DNA of 64,000 nucleotides from an uncultured Eubacteriales bacterium. GTDB lineage: Bacteria > Bacillota > Clostridia > Oscillospirales > Oscillospiraceae. The stretch is taken from the NCBI GenBank assembly GCA_900544975.1, contig UQXI01000003.1:1-64000 (forward strand), written 5' to 3'. The notes under the pieces are model-generated. The model searched no databases and had not been told where the DNA came from. It saw only the letters and a program-made list of their open reading frames with translations. Every line of letters starts with the position of its first letter. Within the stretch, counting starts at the first letter, position 1. A program made the translations under genes and the position numbers. Below are positions 40,523-49,339 of this stretch, piece after piece.

Positions 40523-40996
40523 ATGGATCCTTTACACCACAAACAAGAAACCCTGATTCTGACCAGCCCCGTCACTGGCCGGGCGGCGGACCTGGACCAG
40601 ACGCCGGATACCTACTTTGCCTCTGGTCTGATGGGCGCCGGTGCGGTCCTGTTTCCCCGGGAGGGACGGCTGCTGGCCCCCTGTGACGCCGTGGTCAATT
40701 TTGTGTTTCCCAAAAAATACGCCCTGGGCCTCGGGACTTCAGGCGGATTGGAGGTGGTTCTGCAGGTGGGCATTGGGTCTAACCAGCTGGACAGTCAGTG
40801 TTTTCAACCACTGGTGGCTTGCGGCTGCCAGGTTCGCCGGGGGCAGGAGCTGCTGCGCTTTGATCTGCAGGCCATGCGCCAGGCAGGCATCCTCACAGCG
40901 ACCCCGTTGGTGGTGAACCGGGCTCCCCGGCAGGTCCATCCTCTGACCCTGGGAGAGCTTCAGGCAGGCAGTGCGCTTCTGGAGGTGGCGCTATAA
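40523..40996 (+). CDS. EIIA-Glc-like protein without phosphorylation histidines
   Basis: The 157-residue protein has the fold of PTS glucose IIA (beta-barrel pattern, APCDAVV, QVGIGSNQLDSQCF, LLRFDL). Where the family has the phospho-accepting His in V-H-x-G-I-D-T, this protein has Gln (LQVGIGS); where it has the second active His (T-x-H-A-x), it has Tyr (KKYALGL). It should therefore not carry phosphate. It may have kept only a binding or regulatory role. AAAAGGAG precedes the ATG. Confidence 0.85.
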   Translation: MDPLHHKQETLILTSPVTGRAADLDQTPDTYFASGLMGAGAVLFPREGRLLAPCDAVVNFVFPKKYALGLGTSGGLEVVLQVGIGSNQLDSQCFQPLVACGCQVRRGQELLRFDLQAMRQAGILTATPLVVNRAPRQVHPLTLGELQAGSALLEVAL

Positions 40997-41051
40997 CGGC
41001 TCCGGGCGTTATGGTAAAGCGGGAACTGGAGGGGAGCTTTTGTGCACAGGT

Positions 41052-41077
41052 GTGGAAAAATTTCTGGATTTTTCCAC
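41052..41077. repeat. Perfect 10-bp inverted repeat
   Basis: GTGGAAAAAT and ATTTTTCCAC flank six bases. Each arm is also a near match to a DnaA box. Confidence 0.8.
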
Positions 41078-41088
41078 TGAGCCTGCTC

Positions 41089-41112
41089 AGGCCCCGGTAT
41101 TTCGGGCCTTTT
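41089..41112 (+). terminator. Terminator of the EIIA-like gene
   Basis: AGGCCC and GGGCCT pair around a nine-base loop, followed by TTTT. Confidence 0.7.
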
Positions 41113-41124
41113 CTCCGGACAGCC

Positions 41125-41170
41125 TGTGGATAAACCTGTGGAAGCTGGGGAAAAACTCCGGTTATCCACA
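41125..41170. promoter_or_regulatory. Pair of perfect DnaA boxes
   Basis: TGTGGATAA (41125-41133) and TTATCCACA (41162-41170) are perfect, oppositely oriented DnaA boxes. TGTGGAAAA (41051) and TGTGGAAGC (41137) are near matches in the same 120-base stretch. No oriC genes are near. Confidence 0.75.
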
Positions 41171-41262
41171 AACTAAAGCGGATGTGTCTCAAAGTTATGT
41201 CTACATTTTAACCTGCGGTTCCCGCAAAATCCCCCCGCTTTTTTTCTGGGAATTCCCCGTTT

Positions 41263-41411
41263 TGACTAGCACTGCCAGGGGGAGTGTGTTATAATAACTG
41301 GAAGAAAGCAATCTTTCTGCTCTCTGCCCCCATGTTCGGGCGGTTTTTAAGAGGTTTGAGCCCCCAGGGCGGTGGGCTTTTGGTGTGTTTGATATCGTTT
41401 GAGGTGTAGCT
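41263..41411 (+). promoter_or_regulatory. Possible promoter and leader of the U32-to-sirtuin gene run
   Basis: TTGACT (41263-41268) and TATAAT (41290-41295) are present, but 21-22 bases apart, which is longer than normal; the AGCACT...AGTG pair between them recalls half of a CIRCE element. Two further hairpins (about 41326-41349, GCCC/GGGC with TTTTT; and 41360-41385, GAGCCC/GGGCTT) lie before the U32 start, so attenuation is possible. Confidence 0.5.
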
Positions 41412-43493
41412 ATGCTTGAATTACTGGCTCCCGCCGGCTCCATGGAGGCGTTGCGGGCTGCAGTGCAAAATGGAGCAAATGCGGTTTACCTGGGTGTGGG
41501 CCCCTTCAATGCCCGCCAAGGAGCCCGGAACTTCACCGTGGAGACGCTCCGGGAGGCGGTGCAGTACGCCCACGTCCGGGGCGTTGCCGTGCATCTGACG
41601 TTAAATACCCTGGTTTCTGACCGGGAGTGTCCTCAGGCGGCGGAACTCATTCGGGCCGCTGCCCGGGCCGAGGTGGACGCATACATTGTCCAGGATTTGG
41701 GGATTCTGGCCCTGTGCCGCCAAATTGCGCCCCATATCCCCATTCACGCCTCCACCCAGATGACCATTCACAGTCTGGATGGGGTGCTCCAGGCGGCGTC
41801 TCTGGGGGTTTCCCGGGTGGTCCTGTCCCGGGAGCTGCCCAAGGAGGAGATTGCCAGAATCTGCCGGAACAGCCCGGTGGAAATTGAGGTGTTCGTCCAC
41901 GGGGCACTGTGTATGTGCTATTCCGGCCAGTGCTATATGTCTGGCGTCATTGGCCGCCGGTCCGGCAACCGGGGGCAGTGCGCGCAGCCTTGTCGCTTGC
42001 CCTATGGCTATGGGCGGTTTGAGGACAAGCACCCCCTGAGCCTGAAGGACAACTGCCTGGCCCCCTATCTGCGGGAGCTGGAGCAGATGGGGGTGGCGTC
42101 TGTCAAGCTGGAGGGCCGGATGAAGCGGCCGGAATATGTGGCCACAGTGACAGGCATCTACCGGCAGGCCATAGACGCCGGCCGGGTCACCCGGGGGCAG
42201 ATGGACCGGTTGGAAGCCATCTTTAGCCGACAGGGCTTTACCGATGGCTATTATCTGGGCCGCACCGGGCCGGCCATGTTCGGCGTCCGGGAGGAGGGCG
42301 GCGAAGACCGGGCTCTGTTGGCCGCTGCCCGGACCACCTATGAATCTGTGGAGAATCCCCTGGTACCTGTGCAGTTTTATATGATTGTCAACCAGAACGC
42401 TGCCATGCTGGCGGTACAGGACCCACAGGGCAATGTGTGCAAAACCACTGGCCCCCGTCCGGAGCCGGCGATGCGCCGGGCCCTCACAGTCGAGGAGCTC
42501 TCCGCCCGCCTGGCCAAGACCGGCGGGACAGCCTATGTCTGCACCCAGGTCAAGGCTGTGGTAGAACCAGGGCTCAGCTTGCCGGCTTCTGCCATCAACG
42601 GCATGCGCAGGGATGTGCTGGATCAACTCACCGCCCTGCGGGGGCGCCGGGAGGAGACGCCCCTGGGCAAGTACACAAAGCCCATGGTGTACTCCGGCCA
42701 GCGGGAAGCACCGGGCCTTACGGTGCAGGTGACTGCTACGGACCAGGTGACAAACAAGCTCCTGGGGATGCATCCCCTGTTTTTGTATGTACCGTTGTAT
42801 CTTCTGATCCAGGATCGGGCCTTCTATACCCAGGTGATCCGCCGGGTGCGGCTGGCCGCTGTTCTGCCCCGGGTCATTCACGACGGGGAGCTGGCCGGGG
42901 TGACCCGGCAGCTGGATGAGGTCTATGATCTGGGAGTCCGCCATGTACTGCTGGGTAATTTGGGGCAAATCCCTCTGGCCAAAGCACGGGGCTTTGCCAT
43001 TTGCGGCGACTTTGGCCTGAATCTCTACAACAGCCAGTCCATGAATGCCATGCGCTCTTTGGGCCTGGCCAGCGCTACGGTGTCCTTTGAAATGACGCTG
43101 CCACAAATTCGGGATGTGTCCAAGGCCGTCCCGGCGGAAGCCATTGTCTATGGGCGTCTGCCGCTGATGGTAACGGAAAACTGCCTGATCCGAGGCCGGA
43201 CCGGCCGGTGCGCCTGCCAGACCGGCGCCACCCGCCTCATGGACCGAAAGGGCGAGGAGTTTCCGGTCATTCGGGACTGTGGTACTTGCAGAAGTCTGGT
43301 ACTCAATGGCAAAAAGCTGTATTGGCTGGACCGGCAGGAGGACTGGCGGGGTCTTGGCCTGTACGCCCTGCGGCTTTTGTTCACCACAGAAAATTCTCAA
43401 GAGGTAGACCGGGTCCTGCGGGCCTGGGAGACCGCCGCCCCCTTCGCGCCGGGAGGCTGCACCCGGGGCCTGTACCTGCGGGGCGTGGAATAA
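41412..43493 (+). CDS. U32-family peptidase with DUF3656-like domain
   Basis: At 693 residues this is a two-domain member of the U32 family. It has the barrel start MLELLAPAGSMEALRAAVQ and the family signature EVFVHGALCMCYSGQC...RSGNRGQCAQPCR with the conserved Cys. The C-terminal part (about 350-690) resembles the DUF3656 extension and has further Cys (GRTGRCACQTGATR, RDCGTC). U32 members in Gram-negatives modify rRNA or tRNA (RlhA, TrhP) rather than cutting protein, so the true activity may be RNA hydroxylation. Confidence 0.9.
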   Translation: MLELLAPAGSMEALRAAVQNGANAVYLGVGPFNARQGARNFTVETLREAVQYAHVRGVAVHLTLNTLVSDRECPQAAELIRAAARAEVDAYIVQDLGILALCRQIAPHIPIHASTQMTIHSLDGVLQAASLGVSRVVLSRELPKEEIARICRNSPVEIEVFVHGALCMCYSGQCYMSGVIGRRSGNRGQCAQPCRLPYGYGRFEDKHPLSLKDNCLAPYLRELEQMGVASVKLEGRMKRPEYVATVTGIYRQAIDAGRVTRGQMDRLEAIFSRQGFTDGYYLGRTGPAMFGVREEGGEDRALLAAARTTYESVENPLVPVQFYMIVNQNAAMLAVQDPQGNVCKTTGPRPEPAMRRALTVEELSARLAKTGGTAYVCTQVKAVVEPGLSLPASAINGMRRDVLDQLTALRGRREETPLGKYTKPMVYSGQREAPGLTVQVTATDQVTNKLLGMHPLFLYVPLYLLIQDRAFYTQVIRRVRLAAVLPRVIHDGELAGVTRQLDEVYDLGVRHVLLGNLGQIPLAKARGFAICGDFGLNLYNSQSMNAMRSLGLASATVSFEMTLPQIRDVSKAVPAEAIVYGRLPLMVTENCLIRGRTGRCACQTGATRLMDRKGEEFPVIRDCGTCRSLVLNGKKLYWLDRQEDWRGLGLYALRLLFTTENSQEVDRVLRAWETAAPFAPGGCTRGLYLRGVE

Positions 43494-43544
43494 ATGAAAC
43501 ACAGGCCCCCTTTGGGGCCAATGTAACTTGGGAGGCGCGCTGCG

Positions 43545-44114
43545 ATGGAGATCATCCTGGCGTCCCAATCCCCCCGGCGGCGGGAGCTGCTGGAGCGAAT
43601 GGGACTTTCCTTTACCGTCCGGGCAGCGGACATAGACGAAACCATGGATCCAGAACAAGACCCGGCCCAGGAGGTTGCCCGGGTGAGCCGGGCGAAGGCC
43701 ATGGCGGTCACGGCGGGCCCCGGAGATGTGGTCATTGCCGCAGACACCATTGTGGTCTGCGGCGGACGCATTCTGGGAAAGCCCGGTACCAGCCAGCAGG
43801 CGGCGCAGATGCTGCAGCTCCTGTCCGGCCGGGACCACCAGGTCATGACGGGATGGACCGTCCGCCGGGATGGCGCCGTTTTCACCCAGACCGAGGTGAG
43901 CCACATCTTCTTCCGCCCGCTGGAGGAAGCGGAAATCGCCGCCTATGTGGCGACTGGCGAGCCGCTGGATAAGGCGGGGGCTTATGGCATTCAGGGCCTG
44001 GCTGCGCTGTTTGTCACCCGGTTGGAGGGGGACTATTACAACGTCATGGGCCTGCCCCTGTGCGCCCTGGCACAGCAGCTGCGCAAACTGGGTGTGAGAA
44101 TTTTGGGAGTGTGA
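43545..44114 (+). CDS. maf: Maf-family nucleotide pyrophosphatase
   Basis: The 189-residue enzyme hydrolyses non-canonical or standard nucleoside triphosphates and is linked to control of septum formation. Motifs: SQSPRRRELLERMG near the N-terminus and ADTIVVCGGRILGKP with the catalytic Asp. It lies directly before mreC, a common order in Firmicutes. AACTTGGGAGG precedes the ATG. Confidence 0.95.
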   Translation: MEIILASQSPRRRELLERMGLSFTVRAADIDETMDPEQDPAQEVARVSRAKAMAVTAGPGDVVIAADTIVVCGGRILGKPGTSQQAAQMLQLLSGRDHQVMTGWTVRRDGAVFTQTEVSHIFFRPLEEAEIAAYVATGEPLDKAGAYGIQGLAALFVTRLEGDYYNVMGLPLCALAQQLRKLGVRILGV

Positions 44115-44120
44115 GGCGCT

Positions 44121-44939
44121 GTGAAAAAACATTTGAATTTCAAAGCCAAAGCGGTTTTGGCCCTGACGGTGGTCCTGGCGGTGGTTTTGGCCCTGGCTGG
44201 TACCTTTGGCCCTCAGAAGGTGGTGCAGACCATCCTGACCCCCCTGCGGGCTGGCGCTGCCGGGCTGACCCGCCAGGCCCAGAAGCTCTATAGCTATATG
44301 TTCCGGTATGACGCCTTGGAGGCGGAGAATCAGGAGCTGAAAGCCCGGATTGCAGAGATGGAACGTGACGCCAGGGTGGCCGACACCCTCCAGCGGGAAA
44401 ACCAGCGTCTGCGGGACCTGGCGGAGCTGAAGCAGGAGCGGGAGGATTATGAATTGACCTCCGCCTACATCATCACCTGGGATTCCAACGACTGGACCAG
44501 TTCGTTCACCATCAACAAAGGGTCCGGCTCCGGCATTGCCGAAGATATGGTGGCCATCACGGCCCAGGGCGAGGTGGTGGGCCTGGTGACGGCAGTGGGT
44601 TCCAACTGGGCGACGGTGACCACGGTGCTGGATTCCGCCCTGGAGGTGAGCGCCAACATCGCTTCCTCCGGCTATGCGGGTATGGTCCAGGGCGCATACA
44701 CCACAGGGGCCGAGGGAATGCTCCGCATGGACTATCTGCCCACAGATGCGGTCATCCGGAACAACGAACCGGTGGTTACGGCCGGTTCCACCCTGTACCC
44801 CCGGGATCTCATTTTGGGCTACGTGGCGGATGCCGGCTTCGATGAAACCGGGGTAGCCAAGTATGCACTGTTGACCCCGGCGGCAGATTTTGAGAACATG
44901 GAGCAGGTGTTCATCCTGACCGATTACAAACACGAGTAA
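44121..44939 (+). CDS. mreC: Rod shape-determining protein MreC
   Basis: The 272-residue protein has one N-terminal membrane segment (residues 7-30), a coiled coil (about 65-105, LEAENQELKARIAEMERD) and the beta-rich MreC domain (NKGSGSGIAEDMVAI, VVTAGSTLYPRDLILGYV). It links the cell-wall elongation enzymes to MreB. GTG 44121 begins six bases after the maf stop. mreB is not in the window. Confidence 0.94.
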   Translation: MKKHLNFKAKAVLALTVVLAVVLALAGTFGPQKVVQTILTPLRAGAAGLTRQAQKLYSYMFRYDALEAENQELKARIAEMERDARVADTLQRENQRLRDLAELKQEREDYELTSAYIITWDSNDWTSSFTINKGSGSGIAEDMVAITAQGEVVGLVTAVGSNWATVTTVLDSALEVSANIASSGYAGMVQGAYTTGAEGMLRMDYLPTDAVIRNNEPVVTAGSTLYPRDLILGYVADAGFDETGVAKYALLTPAADFENMEQVFILTDYKHE

Positions 44940-44970
44940 CCGCCCAGAAGGCGGCGCTCAGGAGAGTTTG

Positions 44971-45552
44971 ATGAACAAACGACTTTTATCCAAGCTGGAG
45001 CAGGGCGAGGGAACCACGTTGATGGGGAAGCTGTTTCTCACCCGCCGTCAGCGGCAGGTGATCCTCAAGTGGTTCTTATTTTCCCTGGTCTATTTGGTCC
45101 TGCAGGTGATGCAGGACGTGCTATTTAGCCGAATACAAATTTGGGGGGGCTGCCCGGACCTGGTGCCCGGGTATTTGCTCCTGGTGTGCCTGATGCAGGG
45201 CCCTGGGTCCGGGGGGCTGTTTGCCCTCCTGGCAGGGGTGTTCCGGAGCTTATCCGGGGCAGTGCTGGGGCCGGTGTCTCTGCTGGTGACCACCTGCGCC
45301 GGTGTGCTGCTGTCCGCATTCCGGGGCGGGTACTTGCAGCGGCGGTTTTGGTCTGTGATGCTGTGCGTCTGGGCTGGTATTTTCCTGCACCAGGGGCTGC
45401 TGTTTGCCCTGGGTCTGTTTCTGGGAAGTACATCTGCCGGGCATTGGCTTGGCGTCTTGGGCGGCAGCCTGGGGACCGGACTGGCCTGCTGCGCCCTATA
45501 TCCCCTGGCGTTGGCCCTGGGGAGAATCGGAGGTGAACCATGGAACGAGTAA
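44971..45552 (+). CDS. mreD: Rod shape-determining protein MreD
   Basis: The 193-residue protein has about five membrane helices (KWFLFSLVYLVLQVM and following) as expected for MreD, which works with MreC and PBP2 in side-wall synthesis. The extra N-terminal polar part is about 30 residues. ATG 44971 follows AGGAGAG. Its end overlaps the PBP2 gene by 13 bases. Confidence 0.88.
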   Translation: MNKRLLSKLEQGEGTTLMGKLFLTRRQRQVILKWFLFSLVYLVLQVMQDVLFSRIQIWGGCPDLVPGYLLLVCLMQGPGSGGLFALLAGVFRSLSGAVLGPVSLLVTTCAGVLLSAFRGGYLQRRFWSVMLCVWAGIFLHQGLLFALGLFLGSTSAGHWLGVLGGSLGTGLACCALYPLALALGRIGGEPWNE

Positions 45553-47621
45553 GTCGGAGCCGGTGCATTGCGATTTTGCTGCTGTTTGCTGTTGTTTTAA
45601 GCCTGTTTGGCTTTCGAATGTACGGTTTACAGGTTCGGGATGTAGACCCGGACAGCAACCGGGATGCCACCTATACCACATGGAGCCGCGTGACTGCCGC
45701 CCGGGGTGAGATCCTGGACCGGAACGGCAATGTGCTGGTGACCAACCGGGCCAGCTACAACCTGGTATTCAACAACTATGTGATCTACAATTCGGACAAC
45801 CCCAACGAGTCCCTGCGTAAGCTGGCGAATCTTCTGCAGGAGCGGGGCATTGCCTATCTGGAGCATCTCCCTGTGACTCTGGACAAGCCCTATGAATACA
45901 CCTTGTCAGAGCTCTCTTCCACCTGGCAGGGATATTTCAAGGACTTTTTGAATTACCGGGAGTGGGATTCCGACATTTCTGCGGCCCAGCTGATGAAGCA
46001 GCTGCGCAGTGCCTATCGAATTCCCAACGATTGGACGGACCGGGAGGTGCGGTTGGTGGTGGGACTGCGCTATGAGCTGGAGCTGCGCAGCGATCTCACC
46101 AACCTGTCGGCCTATACCCTCCTGGAGGACGTGTCGTCGGAGGATCTGTCTGCCATTTTGGAGCTGAACACCCCGGGCCTCAATGTGGAATCCTCTACGG
46201 TGCGGGAATATGCCACTACCTATGCCGCCCACATCCTTGGAAACCTGGGCCTGATGGATGCCCAGCAGTGGGAGACCTACAAGGATCAGGGCTACTCTAT
46301 GGATGCCTATGTGGGGCAGAGCGGCTTTGAAGCTGCCTTCGAAGAATATCTCCACGGTACCGATGGGGTGAAGCTCACCACGGTGGATACCAAGGGCAAT
46401 GTGGTGGCGGAGTATTTCCAGACCCAGCCCCAGGCAGGCGCCAATGTGGAAACCACCATTGACCTCAACATGCAGATTGCAGCGGAGACTGCCCTGGAGC
46501 AGGTCATCCTGGAGCTTCGGGAAGAGGGCCTGGGACAGAAGCATGAGGGGCAGGACGCCGAAGGGGGTGCGGTGGTGGCTATCGATGTGAAGACCGGCCA
46601 GGTGCTGGCCTGCGCCAGTTATCCCACCTTCCATTTGGCCACCTATTCCCAGGATTTCAATGAGCTGCGGGAGGCGGAGCTGGACCCTCTGTACAACCGG
46701 GCCCTTCAGGCGACCTACGCGCCCGGTTCGGTGTTCAAAATGGCTGTGACCATTGCCGCCATCAACCAGGGGGAGATTTCCCCGTCTACCTCCATTGAGG
46801 ACAAAGGCGTCTACACCAAATATGAGAAAGAGGGCTATACCCCCCAGTGTCTCATCTACACCAATTACCGGCAGACACATGGCGTTCTCAATGTGGAAGA
46901 GGCCCTGGCGGTGTCCTGCAACTATTTCTTCTATGAGGCGGGCATCCGCACAGGAATGCCGGCCATTGACGCGGTGGCCAAGGATCTGGGCCTGGGAGAG
47001 AAAACCGGGGTGGAGCTCTTCGAGGAGCAGGGGCACCGCGCCAATGCGGAGAGCAAGGAAGCGCTCTACGCCGACGATCCCAGCCGGTCCGGCTGGTATG
47101 ATGCGGATACGCTGATGCTCTCCATTGGCCAGTCCGAGTGTATGTTTACCCCCATTCAGTTGGCCTCCTACACGGCGGCCCTGGCCAATCGGGGGACCCG
47201 GTACCGGGCCACATTCCTGAACCGGGTGATTTCCTCGGACTACCAGTCTCTTCTGGCCAGTGCGGAACCGGAGGTCCTCAGTACCTGCACCATCAGTGAC
47301 GACGCCTATTACGCCTACACCACCGGGATGCGCATGGCCGTCTCCGATGACCGAGGCACGGCCAAATCTTATCTGGGAGACTATCCCGTTGCTGTGGCTG
47401 GTAAGACCGGCACAGCCCAGCACAGTGCGCAGGGCTCCGACAACGGCTCGTTTGTGTGCTATGCGCCATATGAGAATCCTGAGATTGCCATTGCGGTCTT
47501 TGTGGAGAAGGGTGCCCAGGGTGGTAATCTGGCCCGGGTGGCCAAGGCGATCATGGACGTCTATTTTGGCCAGACCCAGCAGGCGGGCGCTGAGCTGCCC
47601 GGCGAGAACGTGGGCAACTAA
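45540..47621 (+). CDS. mrdA: Penicillin-binding protein 2, elongation transpeptidase
   Basis: The 693-residue class B PBP has an N-terminal membrane anchor (residues 8-28), the dimerisation domain and a transpeptidase domain with Ser397-x-x-Lys400 (PGSVFKMA), Ser459-x-Asn461 (SCNYFF) and Lys622-Thr-Gly (GKTGTAQ). It crosslinks peptidoglycan during rod elongation together with MreC/MreD and RodA, and is a target of beta-lactams. The position behind mreD is typical. Confidence 0.96.
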   Translation: MERVSRSRCIAILLLFAVVLSLFGFRMYGLQVRDVDPDSNRDATYTTWSRVTAARGEILDRNGNVLVTNRASYNLVFNNYVIYNSDNPNESLRKLANLLQERGIAYLEHLPVTLDKPYEYTLSELSSTWQGYFKDFLNYREWDSDISAAQLMKQLRSAYRIPNDWTDREVRLVVGLRYELELRSDLTNLSAYTLLEDVSSEDLSAILELNTPGLNVESSTVREYATTYAAHILGNLGLMDAQQWETYKDQGYSMDAYVGQSGFEAAFEEYLHGTDGVKLTTVDTKGNVVAEYFQTQPQAGANVETTIDLNMQIAAETALEQVILELREEGLGQKHEGQDAEGGAVVAIDVKTGQVLACASYPTFHLATYSQDFNELREAELDPLYNRALQATYAPGSVFKMAVTIAAINQGEISPSTSIEDKGVYTKYEKEGYTPQCLIYTNYRQTHGVLNVEEALAVSCNYFFYEAGIRTGMPAIDAVAKDLGLGEKTGVELFEEQGHRANAESKEALYADDPSRSGWYDADTLMLSIGQSECMFTPIQLASYTAALANRGTRYRATFLNRVISSDYQSLLASAEPEVLSTCTISDDAYYAYTTGMRMAVSDDRGTAKSYLGDYPVAVAGKTGTAQHSAQGSDNGSFVCYAPYENPEIAIAVFVEKGAQGGNLARVAKAIMDVYFGQTQQAGAELPGENVGN

Positions 47622-47654
47622 GGTCCCCAGCGGGCCGGACAGGAGGAAGTACCA

Positions 47655-48152
47655 ATGAAGCAGCTGTATTTAGAGGCCGGGCAAATCGTCTCGACCCATG
47701 GCATCCGGGGTGAGGTGAAGGTCTTGCCCTGGGCCGACGGGCCGGAGTTTCTGACCCTGTTTGACCGTGTCTATCTGAAGGGGAGAGAATATGCCGTGGA
47801 ATCCGCCCGGGTACAGAAGACCTGTGTGCTCCTGAAGCTCCAGGGGGTGGATACGGTGGAGGCCGCCCAGGCTCTGCGGGATACGGTGGTTCAGGTGAAC
47901 CGGGAAGATGTGGAGCTGGAGGAGGGGACCTATTTCATTGCGGATCTGATTGGTCTCCGTGTCCTGGATGGAGAGCGGGAAGTGGGCGCCATTCGGGAGA
48001 TTCTGACCATGCCCGGCAATGATGTGTATGTGGTCCAGGGGGAGCACACCTACATGATCCCGGCGGTGAAGGAATTTCTGCTGGAGACCAATCCGGATCA
48101 GGGATATGTCCGGGTCAAGCTGATTGAGGGGATGCAGACCGATGCGGATTGA
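47655..48152 (+). CDS. rimM: 16S rRNA processing protein RimM
   Basis: The 165-residue protein helps the final steps of 30S subunit maturation. It has the GQIVSTHGIRGEVKV start and the PRC-barrel C-terminus (YFIADLIGLRVLD, IREILTMPGNDVYVV). rimM and trmD overlap by 11 bases, as is typical; rpsP and rplS, often in the same operon, are absent here. Confidence 0.96.
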   Translation: MKQLYLEAGQIVSTHGIRGEVKVLPWADGPEFLTLFDRVYLKGREYAVESARVQKTCVLLKLQGVDTVEAAQALRDTVVQVNREDVELEEGTYFIADLIGLRVLDGEREVGAIREILTMPGNDVYVVQGEHTYMIPAVKEFLLETNPDQGYVRVKLIEGMQTDAD

Positions 48153-48897
48153 TATTTTGACCCTCTTCCCCGATTCCTTGGGAGACGTGCTGTCAGAGAG
48201 TATCCTGGGCCGGGCGCAGGAGCGAGGCTTCATCCGCATTGAGGCCCACCAGATCCGGGACTATACCGCCAGCAAGCAGTGCCAGGTGGACGACTATCCC
48301 TATGGCGGCGGCCGGGGGGCCATCATGCAGGCGGATCCCCTGTACCGGTGCTGGGAGCATGTGTGCGACGAGGCAGGCGCTCCGGTGCACACCATTTATC
48401 TCTCCCCCTGCGGCCACACCTTCTGCCAGGCCGACGCCATTCGGCTCAGTCGGGAGGAAAACCTGGTGTTGGTTTGCGGCCACTATGAGGGCATTGACCA
48501 GCGATTTATTGACGAATGCGTGGATGAGGAGCTTTCCCTGGGAGATTTTGTGCTCACCGGCGGGGAAATAGCCGCCATGGCGGTGACAGACGCGGTGTGC
48601 CGTATGGTACCGGGGGTGCTGGCAGATCCGGAGTGTTTTCAGGATGAAAGCCACTTTGGGGGCCTGCTGGAATATCCCCAGTACAGCCGCCCCGCCCTCT
48701 GGCATGGCCTCCAGGCGCCGGAGATCCTCCTGTCCGGGGATCATGCGAAGGTGGCCCGGTGGCGACGGAAGCAGGCCCTGCGCCGGACCCGCGCCCGGCG
48801 GCCGGATATGTTTGAGAGAATCATCTTTGAGACCAAGCAGGAGAAGAAGCTCCTGGCAGAAATCGAAGAGGAGGGTTGGGAGGATGGAACTGGTTGA
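48142..48897 (+). CDS. trmD: tRNA (guanine-N1)-methyltransferase TrmD
   Basis: The 251-residue SPOUT enzyme methylates G37 next to the anticodon of tRNAs, preventing frameshifts. It has the MRIDILTLFPDSL start, the VLVCGHYEGIDQRF motif and the DFVLTGGEIAAMAVTDAVCR knot region (key residues GGEIAAM). ATG 48142 is the family start; ATG 48124 would add six residues. It overlaps rimM and the next gene. Confidence 0.97.
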   Translation: MRIDILTLFPDSLGDVLSESILGRAQERGFIRIEAHQIRDYTASKQCQVDDYPYGGGRGAIMQADPLYRCWEHVCDEAGAPVHTIYLSPCGHTFCQADAIRLSREENLVLVCGHYEGIDQRFIDECVDEELSLGDFVLTGGEIAAMAVTDAVCRMVPGVLADPECFQDESHFGGLLEYPQYSRPALWHGLQAPEILLSGDHAKVARWRRKQALRRTRARRPDMFERIIFETKQEKKLLAEIEEEGWEDGTG

Positions 48898-49339
48898 GAT
48901 CACAAAGGCCAACTGGAAGAAGGCCGTCTTCCTCACCACCGACTCTGAGCGAAGGATGCCTTTGGACGAGGGGTGGATTCTCAGCAACGCCTTTTCCCTT
49001 CTCCAGGCCCACTATGACCCGGATTGGGACTGCCGCTTGCTGGTGGAAGGGGGAACGCCTGTGGGCTTTGCCTTCTATGGCTACTGGCGGGAGCGGAATC
49101 GGTATCTTCTATGCCGGTATATGATCGACATCCGGTATCAGGGCCGAGGGTATGGCGCCCGGGCGCTGCCCTTGGTTGTGGAGCAGATCCGCCGCCAGTA
49201 TGGGTGCCGGGATGTGTATACCACGGTGGATGATGAGAACGCCCGGGCGGTCAAGCTGTACCAGGAGTTCGGCTTCCGGCCCACAGGGGAAATGGATGAG
49301 ACGGAGCGGGTGTACGTTCTGCGGGGGGAGGAAGGATAG
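48884..49339 (+). CDS. GNAT-family acetyltransferase (spermidine/diamine type)
   Basis: The 151-residue protein belongs to the GNAT family, with acetyl-CoA motif YMIDIRYQGRGYGARAL (Q/R-G-x-G-Y-G) at about residue 82-93 and the VDDENARAVKLYQEFGF region. The layout (YGYWRERNRYLLCRYMID) is closest to BltD/PaiA-like polyamine acetyltransferases, but the substrate is not certain. ATG 48884 overlaps trmD by 14 bases. It ends in TAG. Confidence 0.88.
   Translation: MELVEITKANWKKAVFLTTDSERRMPLDEGWILSNAFSLLQAHYDPDWDCRLLVEGGTPVGFAFYGYWRERNRYLLCRYMIDIRYQGRGYGARALPLVVEQIRRQYGCRDVYTTVDDENARAVKLYQEFGFRPTGEMDETERVYVLRGEEG

Noticed and set aside
41051..41170. Chromosomal origin of replication
   Set aside because: DnaA boxes are present, but no dnaA, dnaN or AT-rich unwinding element is near.
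41601..44933. Open frame of about 1110 codons on the minus strand, antisense to U32, maf and mreC
   Set aside because: It mirrors codon bias of the genuine plus-strand genes, has no ribosome site and its translation is a low-complexity mix rich in Gly, His, Gln and Pro.
45906..47423. 505-codon frame antisense to PBP2
   Set aside because: PBP2 is unmistakable on the other strand; the antisense frame has no protein-like features.
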